A model generated the notes under the pieces. The model ran no database searches, was not told where the DNA came from, and saw only the letters and a list, made by a program, of their open reading frames with translations. From Muscardinus avellanarius (lineage: Eukaryota; Chordata; Mammalia; Rodentia; Gliridae): 64,000 nucleotides of DNA. The stretch lies in contig OY726560.1 of NCBI GenBank assembly GCA_963383645.1, forward strand, positions 25,756,300 to 25,820,299. The letters are read 5' to 3'. Position numbers and translations under genes: made by a program. This document shows, piece after piece, positions 35,740 through 48,150 of the stretch (position 1 is its first letter; the number at the start of each line of letters is the position of its first letter).

Positions 35740-37530
35740 TTTTAAGTTAATATGAATTGATTTCATGAGACCAGTGTAAAACTAAAGATGTTTTATTAAA
35801 AAGTTAACAGTTGCTCCTTCAAAATATGCAATGATTTAGTACTGCAAATCTTATTGAAGAAGTGTGTTTAAGAAAAATCATAACCTTATGATTAAGAACA
35901 TCAGTATTAGCTACTAATAAATACTGTTCTGTCCTCAAATTTCTTTGCTAAACAATCACCCTGGTAAGACAGTGATACTGAATTCAGTACCAGAGACATT
36001 GGTTCCAATATACAAAAGAGTAAGGACTTGAGCCTATCATATGTTTTGCTCGCTGTTGGAGGAGCCAGTCCTAGAGTAGAGGATATACTTGGTACTTCGA
36101 GGGTCATAAATGCACATCACAGTATTTTTTAACCCATCTTGTTTTGCCTTTTTTTTTTTTTTTAAAAATATAATTTGAACACTTTGGCCGCTTTCCAAGC
36201 CTAGTTTCTCTCTAGATATGCACAGTTCAAATTAAACTAAAGAAGATCCAAGCATCCTGGTGCCTTTTGGGACATGAGATTATCTGGGATATGCTGATGT
36301 CCAGTTCTATTTAGCAGTCCAATAGATCGTAGTTTGTGGTGTGGCTCTGTTGAAATAAAATCAGATTTAAAATAGGTCTCCATTTCTTTGGTTTGCAGTC
36401 TCCTCACCTGTGGGCCTGAGTGTTAATCCCAAGACACAGGGTTGGGGAGAAACAATCAATGTAGATAGCATTTGTAAAACAGGTTTGGTAAATGCCAAAG
36501 GGCTTTGTGAATATTTATTATGATAATAATTATAATCATTGTTCTGCTTCTAATCTTTTTAATTTTTGTATATCATTAACTACGAGAGTACTCATTAGGC
36601 TGTTCAAAATGCTATTGCTAAGACCTTATTTTAACTTTTAATTTAAAAAATTATATTTAGGATATATACAGAGCAGAACAAACATAGCTGGCAGCTATTG
36701 TAGGAAGGAGTGGTATCATATTATTCCCAAGGAGTAGCTCAGAATTGTTTTCTTGATAGAGTCTATGCCTTAATTTGTTGTGTGTTTGAATTTCTGTGGT
36801 ATAAGCTTTGTTCGAGAGTGCTGATTTCAAGGCCATTCTGAATTGTACAGATTCTTGAAAGAAGTATTTTTTTTATATTGTCCATCTATTTTTTGATCAT
36901 TAATGATCAGTGTCATCATTTATAGTTTTTTGTATTTGTATTAGTTCTTAATTTTAATAAGTGGCTTAAAATCACATGACTTTTTGATAGAGATTTCCTC
37001 TCATAGTTTACTTTTTGTGGTGATTGCATGAAATTTCTTCCTCTTCTTCACAATGAGTCTTGCAAAAATTCCCCTTCAGAATTAATCACTGTCTTATTTG
37101 TCAGTAGGTTGTGGTAACTGTCAGAATGTGTCAGACTCTTTTTGGAAGGCCGATATCTCAGAGATAATGTCTTGTGGTTCTCTGAGACTATCTTAGAATT
37201 TTTTTGTATGTGGGATATTGATAATACAAAAGACTTGTTATTACTGAAGCTCTTCAGTTTTTCTGCAGGAGAATAATAATTAGAAATTATATGACTCCAT
37301 AGTGATCCTTAGTTACCATTTACAACCATATATTCTAAATTTTCAAGCTAAATGTATCCGCACATAGTACGTGTGTGTGTGTCCTTTGAAAAGAGGTAAG
37401 CTTGCCTTTAAATAAAAAAAATATTAACAAAAATAAAGCTGATTTTAGCTTGGATTCTTTAAAATTTTTTTTGAAATAGTGACATGAGCGATGTCATATT
37501 TTTCAGGGAGATATATAGTGAGACATTGGA
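35740..37530. other. Presumed intron, no clear feature
   Basis: AT-rich. A weak MIR-like trace (GTCTCCTCACCTGTGGG ... TGCCAAAGGGCTTTGTGAATATTTATTATG) lies at about 36400-36530. Nothing else is supportable. Confidence 0.4.
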
Positions 37531-37535
37531 ATTGG

Positions 37536-37748
37536 GTTTTTTGGGTGTGGGGCACTGGGAATTGAACCTGGGGACATTTTACTTCTAAGCTATACTCCCA
37601 ACCCTTTTTATTATTTTTGTTTTGAAATGGTCTTGCTAGTTTGCTGACAACCTTGCAATTTTGCTGAGACTGTTCTTGAACCTGTGGTCTTCCTGTTTCA
37701 GTCTCCCAAGTGCCTGGGATCATAGGCTGATGTGCCACCATACCTGTC
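37536..37748 (-). mobile_element. Dimeric B1-ID SINE
   Basis: GGCACTGGGAATTGAACCTGGGGAC through TTTTGAAATGGTCTTGCTAG to GTGCCACCATACCTG. Several substitutions mark it as older than the neighbouring copies. Confidence 0.8.
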
Positions 37749-37759
37749 CAGGAATTGTT

Positions 37760-39815
37760 TATTTGATAAAAAAGATCTCCTTAACTGAATGCACTTGATA
37801 TGCTATCAAGTTATGTGTGGGTTATAAAATTTTTAAGTGCCATAATCAGGATCTTGAAGAATGTATTGATGACTAGAATTTCTCCTTTGGTTGACAAGTT
37901 TCAAATCACGGAGGAAGTTCTGTAAATAATTCAGTACTTTCCAAAAATGAGACTTCCAGAGGGTCTGAATGATACCAATTCTCTGAAAATGTCATCATTT
38001 AGACACTGTTCCCTATGTACTTTAGTAAATGATTCAGTAGGTTTATATCTGTTTTTTTATTTATGATTATTGTGTGTATGTGTGTGTGGGGTGGGTGTAG
38101 TATTTATTCATAAGTGTATGTGTGTTTGAAACAAAACGTAGTTTTATTCTTTAGACTCTGGAAATTGGGGAAACTGAAAGTAGAACTTTTTTTTAAATCT
38201 CCAAATCACAGTTGTTTTTCAATATAGAGCTTCAGTAACTGGAAGCCATTTCTATATGCTGGTAATATGATAACCCATTTTGAAATGCATTTGTCGAGCT
38301 CATTGTAATTCCATGTGCCTCTAATGAAAGGCATGTGACCATGTAGATTGTAAGAATGATCTGTGGTTGGTTTCTTCAGAGACCCTGCAGCCCCTTTTGG
38401 GCAATCTTTAACCTGGCACCCACCAGTGTATTTGCTAAAAACGGAGTTTTCCAAAATTTAAATGATGTCACATTTGAAAGTGATGCCAAGAAACAATGTT
38501 GCAGTTTCTAAATTTTGTGCAGCTAAAATCCCTGGTTACAAGAGAGAGTACATGTCACAGATGAGTAGTTAGTAATGACTTCAGTTTAGCAGGAAAAGAG
38601 CAATTCCCATATGCCGATTCTAGTCTCATAACAAAGAATGTTATAGAAAGATTGCACAGTATTTAACAAGCTGTGAGTTAATGTGACAGTGTCAGTGTAT
38701 CTAGTTCCAGAAGGATAATCACTTTACCATATTTCTTCAAAAATATTTTAAGTTATATTACAAAACAGAAAACTTGCCACAAATGAATCCAGACTGTTCT
38801 CCACTACACCTCCCACCCCTGAGTTAGGCAGTATTTTTGAGTTGAAACAGTTAAATTGATTCAAAATCAGTACTCCAAAGTACATAAATAAATAAGTGTC
38901 ATTGTCAGGCTGAGAACCTCAGGGACTAACTACTATATAAGAGAGTTGGGTATACATGGCAGTGTTGCCTCCCAAACCAATCTACAAAACCTCATTTCCA
39001 AGAGTTTACCTCTCACTAAGAGCCACTTCCCATTTGAATATAGACTTAAGTCCATGTTAGCAATCAGGAAAACTAAGTGCAGTGGTATAACTTTCTTTGC
39101 TTTAGAAGCATACAGGAGACAGACATTGGTGTGCATGTTAGATATCACCAGTTCATTTCCAAGGCCTTCCCTGCAGACCTGGTCCCGGATGTGTATGTTC
39201 ATACTTGCCCTCTTTGCCGTGCTCCTGTGAATCCTAAAGAAAGGAGGAGTTTGTTTTGAACCTTAGACCTGTTTCTTGAAAGCTTCTATAGAACCCAAAG
39301 CCTGTCATTGGCTACTACAAAGGTTATTAAAGGCAGACACAGAGAGATTGTGGAGTCTTTTGAGAATGAAGTCGAGTCTTCATTCCTACTTTCAGTGATT
39401 TAGAAAAAAAAAATGCATGTTCTCCATCATGAAAAAAGGTGACTGTTTTCAGATTTAGAGGATTGTTTTATTATTTCAGTAATGAACTGATATCTCAGTT
39501 AACAAAAGTATTTGGATATGAAGAGAGACCTGACTCAGATAGAGGTATATAAAATTAAAAATTCATTATGAAGAATTTCTACAGTATTCCTTGTATAAAG
39601 AATATTTTTCTTTGAAAGTAATTGATAATTGGATTATTTCCCAATATTACCATTGCTAAGATATTCCTTAGAAACAAACTATGTAATTAAGGAGATCTGG
39701 TACTGTAAAAATATATGTCCCTGCTATGGTTACATATGGCATATTTACTGTATTATAAATGTACATCCTACTACCCAGTATCTGCTGCTTTAAGAAGTTA
39801 AGGAATCCCACTTGT
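37760..39815. other. Presumed intron, no clear feature
   Basis: Open frames at 38206-38454 (-), 38933-39202 (-) and 38946-39259 (+) overlap on both strands without any complete domain. There is a short TG-rich patch near 38071-38125. Confidence 0.4.
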
Positions 39816-39830
39816 CAGAAGAGACAGTGG

Positions 39831-40098
39831 AGCCCGGTGTGGTGGCGCAAGCTTGTAATCCCAGTACTTGGGAGGCTGAGAAAGGAGGATCCTGTAGTTT
39901 CAAAGCCAGCCTCAGCTACCTAGTGAGGCTCTCAGCACCTTAGTGAGACCCTGTTTCCAAATAAAAATATAAAATGAGTCTGGGAGTGTATTCCCAAGGG
40001 AAAAGGCCCCTGGGTTTCATCCCCAGTACCACAAAAACAAAGAAGAGGAGGAGGAGGAGGAGGAGGAGGAGGAGGAGGAGGAGGAGGAGGAGGAGGAG
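39831..40098 (+). mobile_element. Dimeric B1-ID SINE with (GAG)n tail
   Basis: AGCCCGGTGTGGTGGCGCAAGC through GAGACCCTGTTTCC, linker, then GAGTCTGGGAGTGTATTCCC through CATCCCCAGTACC. The tail has become (GAG)n at 40042-40101. A 10-bp duplication GAGACAGTGG flanks it at 39821-39830 and 40099-40108. Frames across the tail are poly-Arg or poly-Glu artefacts. Confidence 0.85.
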
Positions 40099-40583
40099 GA
40101 GACAGTGGTCTTACATTGACTTCTTACTGCATGAGCAACATAGGCCAGACATTGTACCACCACTGTGATCTCTACTGTACTGTTGTTATACAAGCTCTTA
40201 CAGAGAAAGACTGATCGAAAGCACAGACATGATGAAAGTGAAAAACAAGAAATCTAGTAAAATTCACTTTTCTTTTATTACTCCAGAATGTTTGGCTACC
40301 TTCTTTTTTATTTATTTTAAACCATATTAACAACTGAATTTACCTGGGTAGGAAGGACTTCTTCCTTCCAGTGGTTCTGGCACTCTTCTTTCATCATGTA
40401 TAGACAAAGTGGCTACTCCATCTCCTACCCATTAGGAACTTAACCTCCAGGGGGAGGAGAGTGGGGAATATATAAAAAATTATAGCACCATGTCTTTTGC
40501 AGTATATTCTAGCATATATTGTTGTATTTGTTTAACTTCTTTCTTTATTCCCTTAAAATAACTTTGTAAAAATCAGCATCTTA

Positions 40584-40788
40584 GCTGGGCGTGGTGGCAC
40601 ACACTTGTAATCTCTGCGCTTGGGAGGCGGAGACAGGAGGATCACACAGGTTTGAAGCCAGCTGCACTGGCTTAAGAGACCCTGTTTCCAAATAAATAAA
40701 AAATATGATAGGTGTGGGAGTGTAGCCCAGAGGTAGAAGGGCTTCCAGGAACCCCAGTACCACCAAAAAAAAAAAAAAAAAAAGATTG
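40584..40788 (+). mobile_element. Young-type B1-ID SINE with 16-bp duplication
   Basis: Starts GCTGGGCGTGGTGGCACAC; carries the diagnostic CTGGCTTAAGAGACCCTGTTTCC and CTTCCAGGAACCCCAGTACCACC; ends in A19. A perfect 16-bp target-site duplication AAAAATCAGCATCTTA is seen at 40568-40583 and 40789-40804. Confidence 0.9.
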
Positions 40789-40804
40789 AAAAATCAGCAT
40801 CTTA

Positions 40805-41815
40805 TATTTATTGTAGGGATTAATACAATACAGACAAAGAAGATGATAAAATCTTGGCCAAAACCACCATTGGTTCATATGCTTGCACTTCATGGGGGTC
40901 TGTGTGCCCCCTGAGTGTATGGGTAAATGTGCGTGGAAGTGTGTGCATTTTTTTCTTTATTCTAGCCAACCTTAGAAAAGAGGCAGTTTTACCAGCATTT
41001 TCTTTTGTAGGTACAAGGAGATCTCTATTCATGCTTTTCTTCCAAGGCCTATTATCTCAAGCTTGAAAACAATGTCAATATTTTTGGACTGAAAAATAGT
41101 GTTGGCTTATGCCCCAGAACACCTTCACGACTGTAACACACATTCACAAGACACCACGTTCTGCTCATTGCTGTTCTATCATTGGGCTTTCTACTAAAGA
41201 CTTTTAGAAGAAGGTTCAATTGGCATGGACACAGAGAGGACTCAACTTTGCCTAAAGGTGGCCAGGCTTTGTAATGCTCCTACTTCAAAAACAAATTTTA
41301 TCTTGATGTTAAACAATAGGAGACTTGAGTGGATATAAGGAATACAGGAATCAAATGGAATTTTAGGTGAACTTTCAGTATTTGAGCCTGAGTTCTGCTA
41401 AGTCTCTATTACTATGGCTCTGAGTAGAAATAAAGAGGTGTATGGGGTGGAGGTCTCTGGCCATTATGAAAATAGTGATTTATGATTTATATGGTCCAAG
41501 TCTACCAGTAGGATCAACGCCAAGGTTTCTACCACGTTCTGAGTGAGCTTTCAGTGGGACTAGAAAGGTCTGGGTTCATTTTGGAAAGCATGTTTCATGC
41601 TTTTAAGTTGTTTTGGAAAGCATCACACACTACCAAAGGTTTAATAACCTAATAGAATGAATTCAGGATAGAACCGGCCAGGATAAGACTTTAAGTCCAG
41701 TCAGGCAGTCAGGAGAAACAAACACAAGTGCCATGTAGCTGTTAACTAATTAACTCTATCACTGCCTTTTCAGTACGGTTCCCTGAGATTATGCCCTCAA
41801 TTTCAATAATTTGAG
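40805..41815. other. No recognisable feature
   Basis: Unique presumed intronic sequence. Frames at 40820-41066 overlap on both strands and have no domain. Confidence 0.4.
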
Positions 41816-41829
41816 TTTCACCCAACAAA

Positions 41830-41837
<8 letters not shown>

Positions 41838-41865
<28 letters not shown>

Positions 41866-42051
41866 TACTACTTTTGGTGGTACTGGAGATGGAACCCTTC
41901 TACCTCCGGGCTGCACTCCCAGACCTATTTTTTTATATTTTTATTTGGAAACAGCGTCTCTTAAGCCAGCGAGGCTGGCTTCTTACATGTGCAATCCTCC
42001 TGTCTCCGCCTCCCAAGTAATGGGATTACAAGCGTGCGCCACCACGCCTGG
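41838..42051 (-). mobile_element. Young-type B1-ID SINE with 17-bp duplication
   Basis: (ATT)n tail (to 41870), complementary ID unit GGTGGTACTGGAGATGGAACCC, then TTTGGAAACAGCGTCTCTTAAGCCAGC and the B1-like part ending CGCCACCACGCCTGG. A perfect 17-bp duplication CCCAACAAATATTATTA is seen at 41821-41837 and 42052-42068. Confidence 0.9.
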
Positions 42052-42069
42052 CCCAACAAATATTATTAA

Positions 42070-43039
42070 GCAGCACCTTCTCTTTAGGTCTTGAATATAG
42101 CAGGAAACTATCAATGTAAATGACAGTAGAGGCAGCAATGCACCTAATGAAGAAGAGAAGATAAAATATTGGTACTCATGTTTCTAATTTAAAGACATAA
42201 AGATTATAATAACAAAGAAATGTCCAAACAATTCAGTATCACTACTCTCTCACAGATTTATTGCAGTAATGATATCTTTTTATCTGAATCTGTAAGGTAT
42301 TGCTGAGAACTTAAAAAAATTTTTTTTGAGTTGCATGACATCTCTTCACTTTCTCTCTTCTCTTCAGTTTATGTATCATGCCTTCCCTAGTTGACCTTTC
42401 CCACAATCTCCTGCTTAGAAACTTGGAGTGAGTTCCTCTTCTATAAGCAGCCCAGCCTCATCAACTGGGATTCCAGGTTCTATCTTACCAACCTTTGCAA
42501 CCACATTGTCCATGTGACCTGTTTGTTTGAAACCCAGTTCTTCACTGTTCCTTGATGTACTATGGGATAGTGACCTTTGGCTTCTTCTATTTCTCTCTGT
42601 GGGATGCCCTTTTCTCTCGCCCATACCCAGGGGTTCTTACTTCTCTCTTCTCCCCCGATGATCTCCCTCACGCTTGTCTCTCTTAAGTGCTTTGCTGCTG
42701 TTCACCACATTGCATGCCTTCATGAAAGAATAGAAACAAGAATGCTCATAAAAAGAATAGCACACATTTGATACTTACTGTTTTCCTTCCAGGGGATTAT
42801 TTGCACTGTTCATTTTAGTGCTAAATCATCTCTCATCTTGCATCACAATGGGGGTTTATTGTTAGCCCCATTTCTTTGACAAAGAGAGCTAGCTTCCTTT
42901 TAGAAAACAATCATATTTTCCCCTTAAAATTTAAACTTACATGCTAAATATGCTAAATATACAGTATATGAGTGAGTGAATTGGTTGGAAATTTTAGAAC
43001 TATGAAATGCTGTTGTCCATAAGTAGAAAAAATATATGC

Positions 43040-43040
<1 letters not shown>
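42070..43040. other. No recognisable feature
   Basis: Unique presumed intronic sequence. Frames at 42415-42671 (-) have no domain. Confidence 0.4.
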
Positions 43041-43044
<4 letters not shown>

Positions 43045-43097
<53 letters not shown>

Positions 43098-43098
43098 G
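43045..43098. repeat. (TA)n microsatellite
   Basis: About 26 TA dinucleotides with one TG interruption. Confidence 0.95.
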
Positions 43099-43405
43099 GC
43101 CATTCTATATTGCTTAGGTACTTTGTTTTTCAACTTGATGAATAAGAGTGTTTTTTAAACCACGACTACTTCTTCATTTGTGACATAGTTAGTAGGAATC
43201 TACTGGGAATTATAGGGATCATTCTTTGATTCATGGCCAGAATGTTAGCTTTAAGAAGAGAGTAACTTAAAATAGATTATATATATGCAGTGCATATTGT
43301 AAGTTATAGAATTTAATAACAATTCCTGGATTACATTTAATTCCTTCTGGTAAGAAACTACAGGACTACTGGCTCTCTCTGATCAGATATTTAAATTGCA
43401 ATGCC

Positions 43406-43621
43406 AGGTGTGGTGGCCTACTCTTGTAATTCCAGTACTTGGGAGGCTAAGATAGGAGGATTTCAGGTTCAAAGCCAGCCTCAGAAAATAGTGAGACTCT
43501 TATTAACCTAGTGAGACCCTGTTTCAAATGTTTCAAAATAAAAATAAAATTGGGCTGAGGAATGTAGCTCAAAGGCAAAATGCCCCTGGGTTCAATCTCC
43601 AGCGAGTAAGTGAGTGAGTGA

Positions 43622-43663
<42 letters not shown>
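43406..43663 (+). mobile_element. Dimeric B1-ID SINE with (GAGT)n/(AC)n tail
   Basis: GGTGTGGTGGCCTACTCTTG through GAGACCCTGTTTC, linker, GGGCTGAGGAATGTAGCTC through GGGTTCAATCTCCAG. The tail is compound: (GAGT)3-4 and then about 21 AC units to 43663. Confidence 0.85.
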
Positions 43664-43664
<1 letters not shown>

Positions 43665-43900
43665 CATCAAAAGCAGACTAAGTATTTTAAATTTAATTCC
43701 TTTCATTTAAATAATACTTTTCCCATGATAGCTATATAGAAATACTATTTGGAATCTAGCAGTAACCACTTTGTACTAAGAGTTCATCTAAAGTTTTATG
43801 AACATATATGATAAATGAATTATCTTTTGTTATCTTTTATTAAATTTTTAGGAAAATAGGGTTTCTTATAGAACTTGTATTTCAATTCCCCCATTTTCTG

Positions 43901-43943
43901 GAATTTTAGCCCAAAATAACTGAAATTTTAGCCCAAAATAACT
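43901..43943 (+). repeat. 22-bp tandem duplication
   Basis: GAATTTTAGCCCAAAATAACT is followed immediately by the same sequence with one extra A. It is a recent small duplication. Confidence 0.9.
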
Positions 43944-43984
43944 GAAATAGCTTATACCACTGAACCTTTGTGAGTTTGCTAAAG

Positions 43985-44280
43985 AAGCCATGTTTTCTCT
44001 GGCTCTCAGCACATGTTGTGTCTTCTGCCTGAATCCCTCAGTCCTTCCTTTTTACCCGGCCAGTTTCTCCTGTCTTTGTGCCCACGGTCACTTTTATTCC
44101 AGAACCTTGTCTTGTTGTACCAAATCTGGGCCAGGTACCTTCTTCTCTATTTCATTTTTCTTCCTAGTCCATGAGCTCACTAAGGGCAAGTTTCATATCT
44201 ACCCTGTTCATAGTTGGATCCTCATGCCTGGCTTGATGTTAGGCACACAGTTCACCTACAGAAAAGTGTGTGGAACAAAG
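43985..44280 (+). repeat. L2 LINE 3' end
   Basis: CACATGTTGTGTCTTCTGCCTGAATCCCTC, then AGTCCATGAGCTCACTAAGGGCAAG and GGCTTGATGTTAGGCACACAG follow the L2 3' consensus. The 110-codon frame at 43990-44322 is a translation of this repeat. Confidence 0.55.
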
Positions 44281-44622
44281 AAACATGATGTTGGTTTTGA
44301 TTATGAGCTTAAGACATCATAGCATTTAGTCAGCTTTGTCCTATTTGCTCCAAACATAGGAATGAATGCTAATTGAGTATGATGCCAACAGATAGATTTG
44401 CCCTTGATTCTAGAAAAGTATCCTGTTCTCAGAATATCTGGGTAATAATTTATATTTTTTCGTAAAAGTGAAGGATGCAAAGATAGATGAAATGTGGGAC
44501 ATTTTGAAGTGCCAATTTTATTTTAAACGTATTAGTGAATCAGAGAATAAAGCAGTACTCTCTCAAGCAGTATTCTTAGATATCAGAGGATATCCTCGAG
44601 TAGTGTTATTAAGTTGTTAGCA

Positions 44623-44683
44623 CTATTATATCTATATCTATATCTATATCTAGATAGATACATATATATATATATATTTATCT
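44623..44683. repeat. (ATATCT)n and (TA)n tract
   Basis: Four TATATC hexamers, then GATAGATACATA and (TA)8. Confidence 0.9.
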
Positions 44684-45367
44684 ACTATTCAGATACTGAA
44701 ATATAGGACATTCCCTGCTAGTCCATCTATTCTTTTAGCTCATCTGGACCATATTTATAATACTTTGTGAAAAAGAATTCCACTTACATTTCATTAAACC
44801 CAGACAGCATATTTTGTGCCTACAAACCTGACCTTTTGTTTTTTTGTTAAACCTCAGAAGACGATAAACACTTAACATTAGACTACAGTTTCTTTTCTGG
44901 ATGACTACTATAATTTATCACTTCTAATATAATTTCTTCTATTTTAACATTAACGCAGCACTGCCCTAATACTGTAACAAGATTAAAAGTATTGAATGGT
45001 GTTAAACTCATGAAATATGAGCTCTTTGAAGTCATTTCAATGATAGTATTTTATTTTCTGAATAGCATCCTGGTTTGTAGGCCCAGTAAACAAAGCATCA
45101 TTTGCAGGTATAAAGATGTTGACGGTATTACCAATACCTTTTGTGGTAATACCAATACTGATGTTGACAGTAAGCCAATACTGTTTATTCACGCGAACTG
45201 GGTAGTAATCTGCTTCTAAAATAGTTAAAACTGTTATTGTGAAGTGTCATTTTATAAACAGTTCAAATGGAAGTGTTTAAGGTTCGGTCATGCTGCAGAA
45301 TGCCACTCTTTTCTAGGCATTGCGTTGATGTTTTCACAAATATTTTTTTCCCATCCAAATGTCTGTC

Positions 45368-45572
45368 TGTATCTCAGAACTTGGGAGGCTGAGACAGAAG
45401 AATTGCAGGTTTGTGGCCAGCCTCAGCTACTTAGTGAGGCCCTCTGAACTTAATGAGACCCTGTTTCAAAATAAAGAATAAAAAAATAGGACTGGGGGTG
45501 TGTAGCTCAGAGGTAGAATGTCCCTGGGTTCAATCATCAGTGCTGCAAAAACAAACAAAACAACAAAAACAA
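45368..45572 (+). mobile_element. Dimeric B1-ID SINE, 5'-truncated
   Basis: Begins inside the B1-like unit (CTCAGAACTTGGGAGGCTGAG), then GAGACCCTGTTTCAAAATAAAG, GGACTGGGGGTGTGTAGCTCAGAGG and GGGTTCAATCATCAG, with an (AAAC)n tail. Confidence 0.85.
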
Positions 45573-46192
45573 ATATATATTTGTTTTCTGATGTCAGCAG
45601 TAAAATGTATAGAACATCAGTATTTTGGCTTGTAGAACAAATAACACATTACAGGCTATGGGATCAGTTAACTATTCCTTATTTCGTTTGAATCAAAGGT
45701 TCTCAAGCTTTTTTGGTGACTGTATTTTGGACTTTAGTGATGCTCCTCTAGGAGCATTATCAGTTCTGTTTTATAAAATGTGACTGTATTATAAGTCTTG
45801 TACTTGCAAAACAAATGCCAAATGCCACAGGAAGTACTTTTAAGGAATAATGTTAAAATATTTTCAAGTTTTTTCCGCTAAAGCAGATTTGTGTGCCAGT
45901 GTACAACCTGTTTATTTTTTTAGTTTCTAGTACACATTAGAAACCATTTGATAATAGAAGCCAAAGTCTCAAGAAAATATTAACCCAGTGGAAAGTGTAA
46001 AATTAGTAGAATTTTACCTATTAACTTTTCCTTTTCATGCAAAGTGAGCACACCATTATTATCCCATTTGTGAGATGGACCCTCGATGTGCCCTATGACA
46101 CAGATTTGCAGTAACTACTAAGGTGGAGGTAGAATCTGACACGTTTTATTTAAACACAGCACTTATTCAGCCTGATAAAAAATAAAATTTGG

Positions 46193-46432
46193 GCTGGGCC
46201 TGGTGGCGCATGCTTGTAATCCCCGCACTTCGGAGGCAGAGACAGGAGGATGGCGCTGGTTCGGGGCCAGCCTTGCTGGCTTAAGAGACCCTGTTTCCAC
46301 ATAAAGTTAAAAAATAGGTCTGGGAGTGTAGCCCGTGGGAGTATAGCCCGGGGGTAGAAGGGCTTCCAGGAACCCCAGTACCACCAAAATAAATAAATAA
46401 ATAAATAATATAAATAAATAAATAAAATTTGG
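46193..46432 (+). mobile_element. Young-type B1-ID SINE with internal duplication
   Basis: CTGGGCCTGGTGGCGCATGC through the diagnostic CTGGCTTAAGAGACCCTGTTTCC to CTTCCAGGAACCCCAGTACCACC and an (AAAT)n tail. The ID unit start is duplicated (GGGAGTGTAGCCCGT then GGGAGTATAGCCCGG). An AAAATAAAATTTGG duplication is visible at both ends. Confidence 0.9.
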
Positions 46433-46499
46433 ATGTGAAAATTTCTAAAAAGAGCCGTAGTATTGTTTTATTGGCTGGTTTTCAAATCCCTCTCCAGTC

Positions 46500-46665
46500 T
46501 TCTGAGCTAAACAGGGTTCTGTAACCCCTTTTCAGCTCTAGTTTTAACATTTGTAAAATGATATTCTTAGGGAACACGTAGGCTTTTGGGGAGGACTAAA
46601 TGGATAAATTATGTGAGCCACTGAGAAAAAGGCTGGGACTTTGTAGGTGCTCAACAAATGCTAGT
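46500..46665 (+). repeat. MIR SINE
   Basis: CAGCTCTAGTTTTAACATTTGTAAAATGATATTC, GGACTAAATGGATAAATTATGTGAGCCACT, GGGACTTTGTAGGTGCTCAACAAATG: MIR centre to 3' end. Confidence 0.65.
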
Positions 46666-46824
46666 TTTCTTTCGCTTTTATTTGGTCTCTGTGTTATAAC
46701 GATGCAGTATATTCTCATGACACTTTATACTTAATAATTACGGATGTGTGTCTGTGCTTTACCCCTTCCTATATGCTCTTGTTTTTGTTTCTCATCTCTC
46801 TTCAAATCTTTTATTCTAGCAGAG

Positions 46825-47000
46825 CATGATTTGGCGTACCTGTAGTCCTAGAACTTGGGCGGCTGGAAGGATCTTAGATTTGACACCATCCTCAGCGACT
46901 TAAGAGACTGTTTCAGATTAAGAAATAAAAAAGGGGCTGGAGATGTAGCTCAGATGTACAATGATCATGGGTCCAATTCCCCACTTGAAAAAAAAAGGAA
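46825..47000 (+). mobile_element. Dimeric B1-ID SINE, degraded
   Basis: CATGATTTGGCGTACCTGTAGTCC, deletions within the B1-like unit, then GGGGCTGGAGATGTAGCTCAG and GGGTCCAATTCCCC with an A9 tail. Confidence 0.75.
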
Positions 47001-47008
47001 ATTAATAC

Positions 47009-47101
47009 TGGGCATGGTGGTGCACACCTAGAATAGCAGTACTTTAGAGGCTAAGGCAAGAGGATTGAGACCAGCTTTAGCAATTTAGTGAGAATCTATT
47101 T

Positions 47102-47151
<50 letters not shown>

Positions 47152-47220
47152 TAAGAATATGGCTAAGAGGTAGAATACCGCTGGGTTCAGTCCCTAGCAC
47201 TGAAAACAAAACAAACAAAC
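47009..47220 (+). mobile_element. Dimeric B1-ID SINE with (AC)22 in its linker
   Basis: The B1-like unit (GGGCATGGTGGTGCACACC ... TTTAGTGAGAATCTATTTATTT) and ID unit (GACTAAGAATATGGCTAAGAGG ... GGGTTCAGTCCCTAG) are separated by an (AC)n run at 47105-47149 in place of the usual A-rich linker. The tail is (AAAC)n. Confidence 0.85.
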
Positions 47221-47489
47221 CTTTTATGCTTTTTTAGTCTAGAGCTCTTTATTTTCTTCTCTCTTAACTTCTCCTTTTTCCTTCTCTTACTATTCTGTTG
47301 CCTGCCTTGGAACATCCAGATCCTCTGTGTCCTGAGCCTGGGCTCAAGGAGCCAATAAAACATTCTGCTCCATTGGACTGCTTGGTTTGCCCGTCAGTAT
47401 GGAGCAGCTGAACAGTTTGATCTCAGTAGATTACTTCATGCTCTCTGTGGAGCAACTGCTACTTCATTGAAAAACCACACATACTAACT

Positions 47490-48150
47490 TTTTAGCTGGG
47501 AGTATGCAAATCAGAAGTCTGTAGCTCAGTGAGTGATTACAAAATGAATCTGTGCCCCTCTCTCTCAGGTCAAGAAATACAACATTTCCATTACTCTATA
47601 AAGACAGGGTGCCCCCTCTTCTGCTTTGTCTTTCTTCTCCAGGAAATCCATCACATATGACCACGAACACACTTTAGATGGATTTGGCATCGTTTTGAGC
47701 TTTATATGCACTGCAGTATAGCACTTATAAGCATTACAACTGTGCATTGTTTTATCTGGCCTCTCACACATAACATCCGGTTTTTGAGATTCATTCATGT
47801 TGTTTGTTGTATATAGTTTCTTCATTTATGTTGCAGCATAATATTCTTTTGTATGGCCAGGGATTACATTGGACATTCATATACACATCTGTTTTTCAAA
47901 GCTTCTCTACTGCTTATATACATATATACTTACATACATATATACTGCTTATATATACATACATATATATATATATATACAGCATAAATATATGTGTATA
48001 TATACATATATATATTTCTGCTGTTTCTAGTTTTGATGATTCAGATAAAGATGGCATGAACATGTGTGTGTGTGTGTGTATGCATATTTTTAAATTTCTA
48101 GTTTTGTTATATTGATGAGACACCTTTAGCATTATTCTAGCTTTCTTTTC
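47490..48150. repeat. Ancient L1M-type sequence
   Basis: Cues: GTCAAGAAATACAACATTTCCATTAC, TTGAGCTTTATATGCACTGCAG, GTTTTTGAGATTCATTCATGTTG, CATAATATTCTTTTGTATGGCC, AGATGGCATGAACATGTGTG. This order matches a well-known old mammalian L1 3' region. An ATAC/TA-rich microsatellite (47909-48020) splits it. The orientation was not determined. Confidence 0.55.

Noticed and set aside
39077..39259. Short + strand frame ending with CPLCRAPV, RING-finger-like
   Set aside because: Only one CxxC pair is present, no other zinc ligands or flanking domain, and the opposite strand is equally open. Chance is likelier.
39974..40168. Frame with a long Arg run
   Set aside because: Translation of the (GAG)n tail of a SINE.
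45690..45740. Possible MER5-type hAT terminus (GGTTCTCAAGCTTTTTTGG)
   Set aside because: Only about 20 bp resemble the terminal repeat; no second terminus or 8-bp duplication was found.
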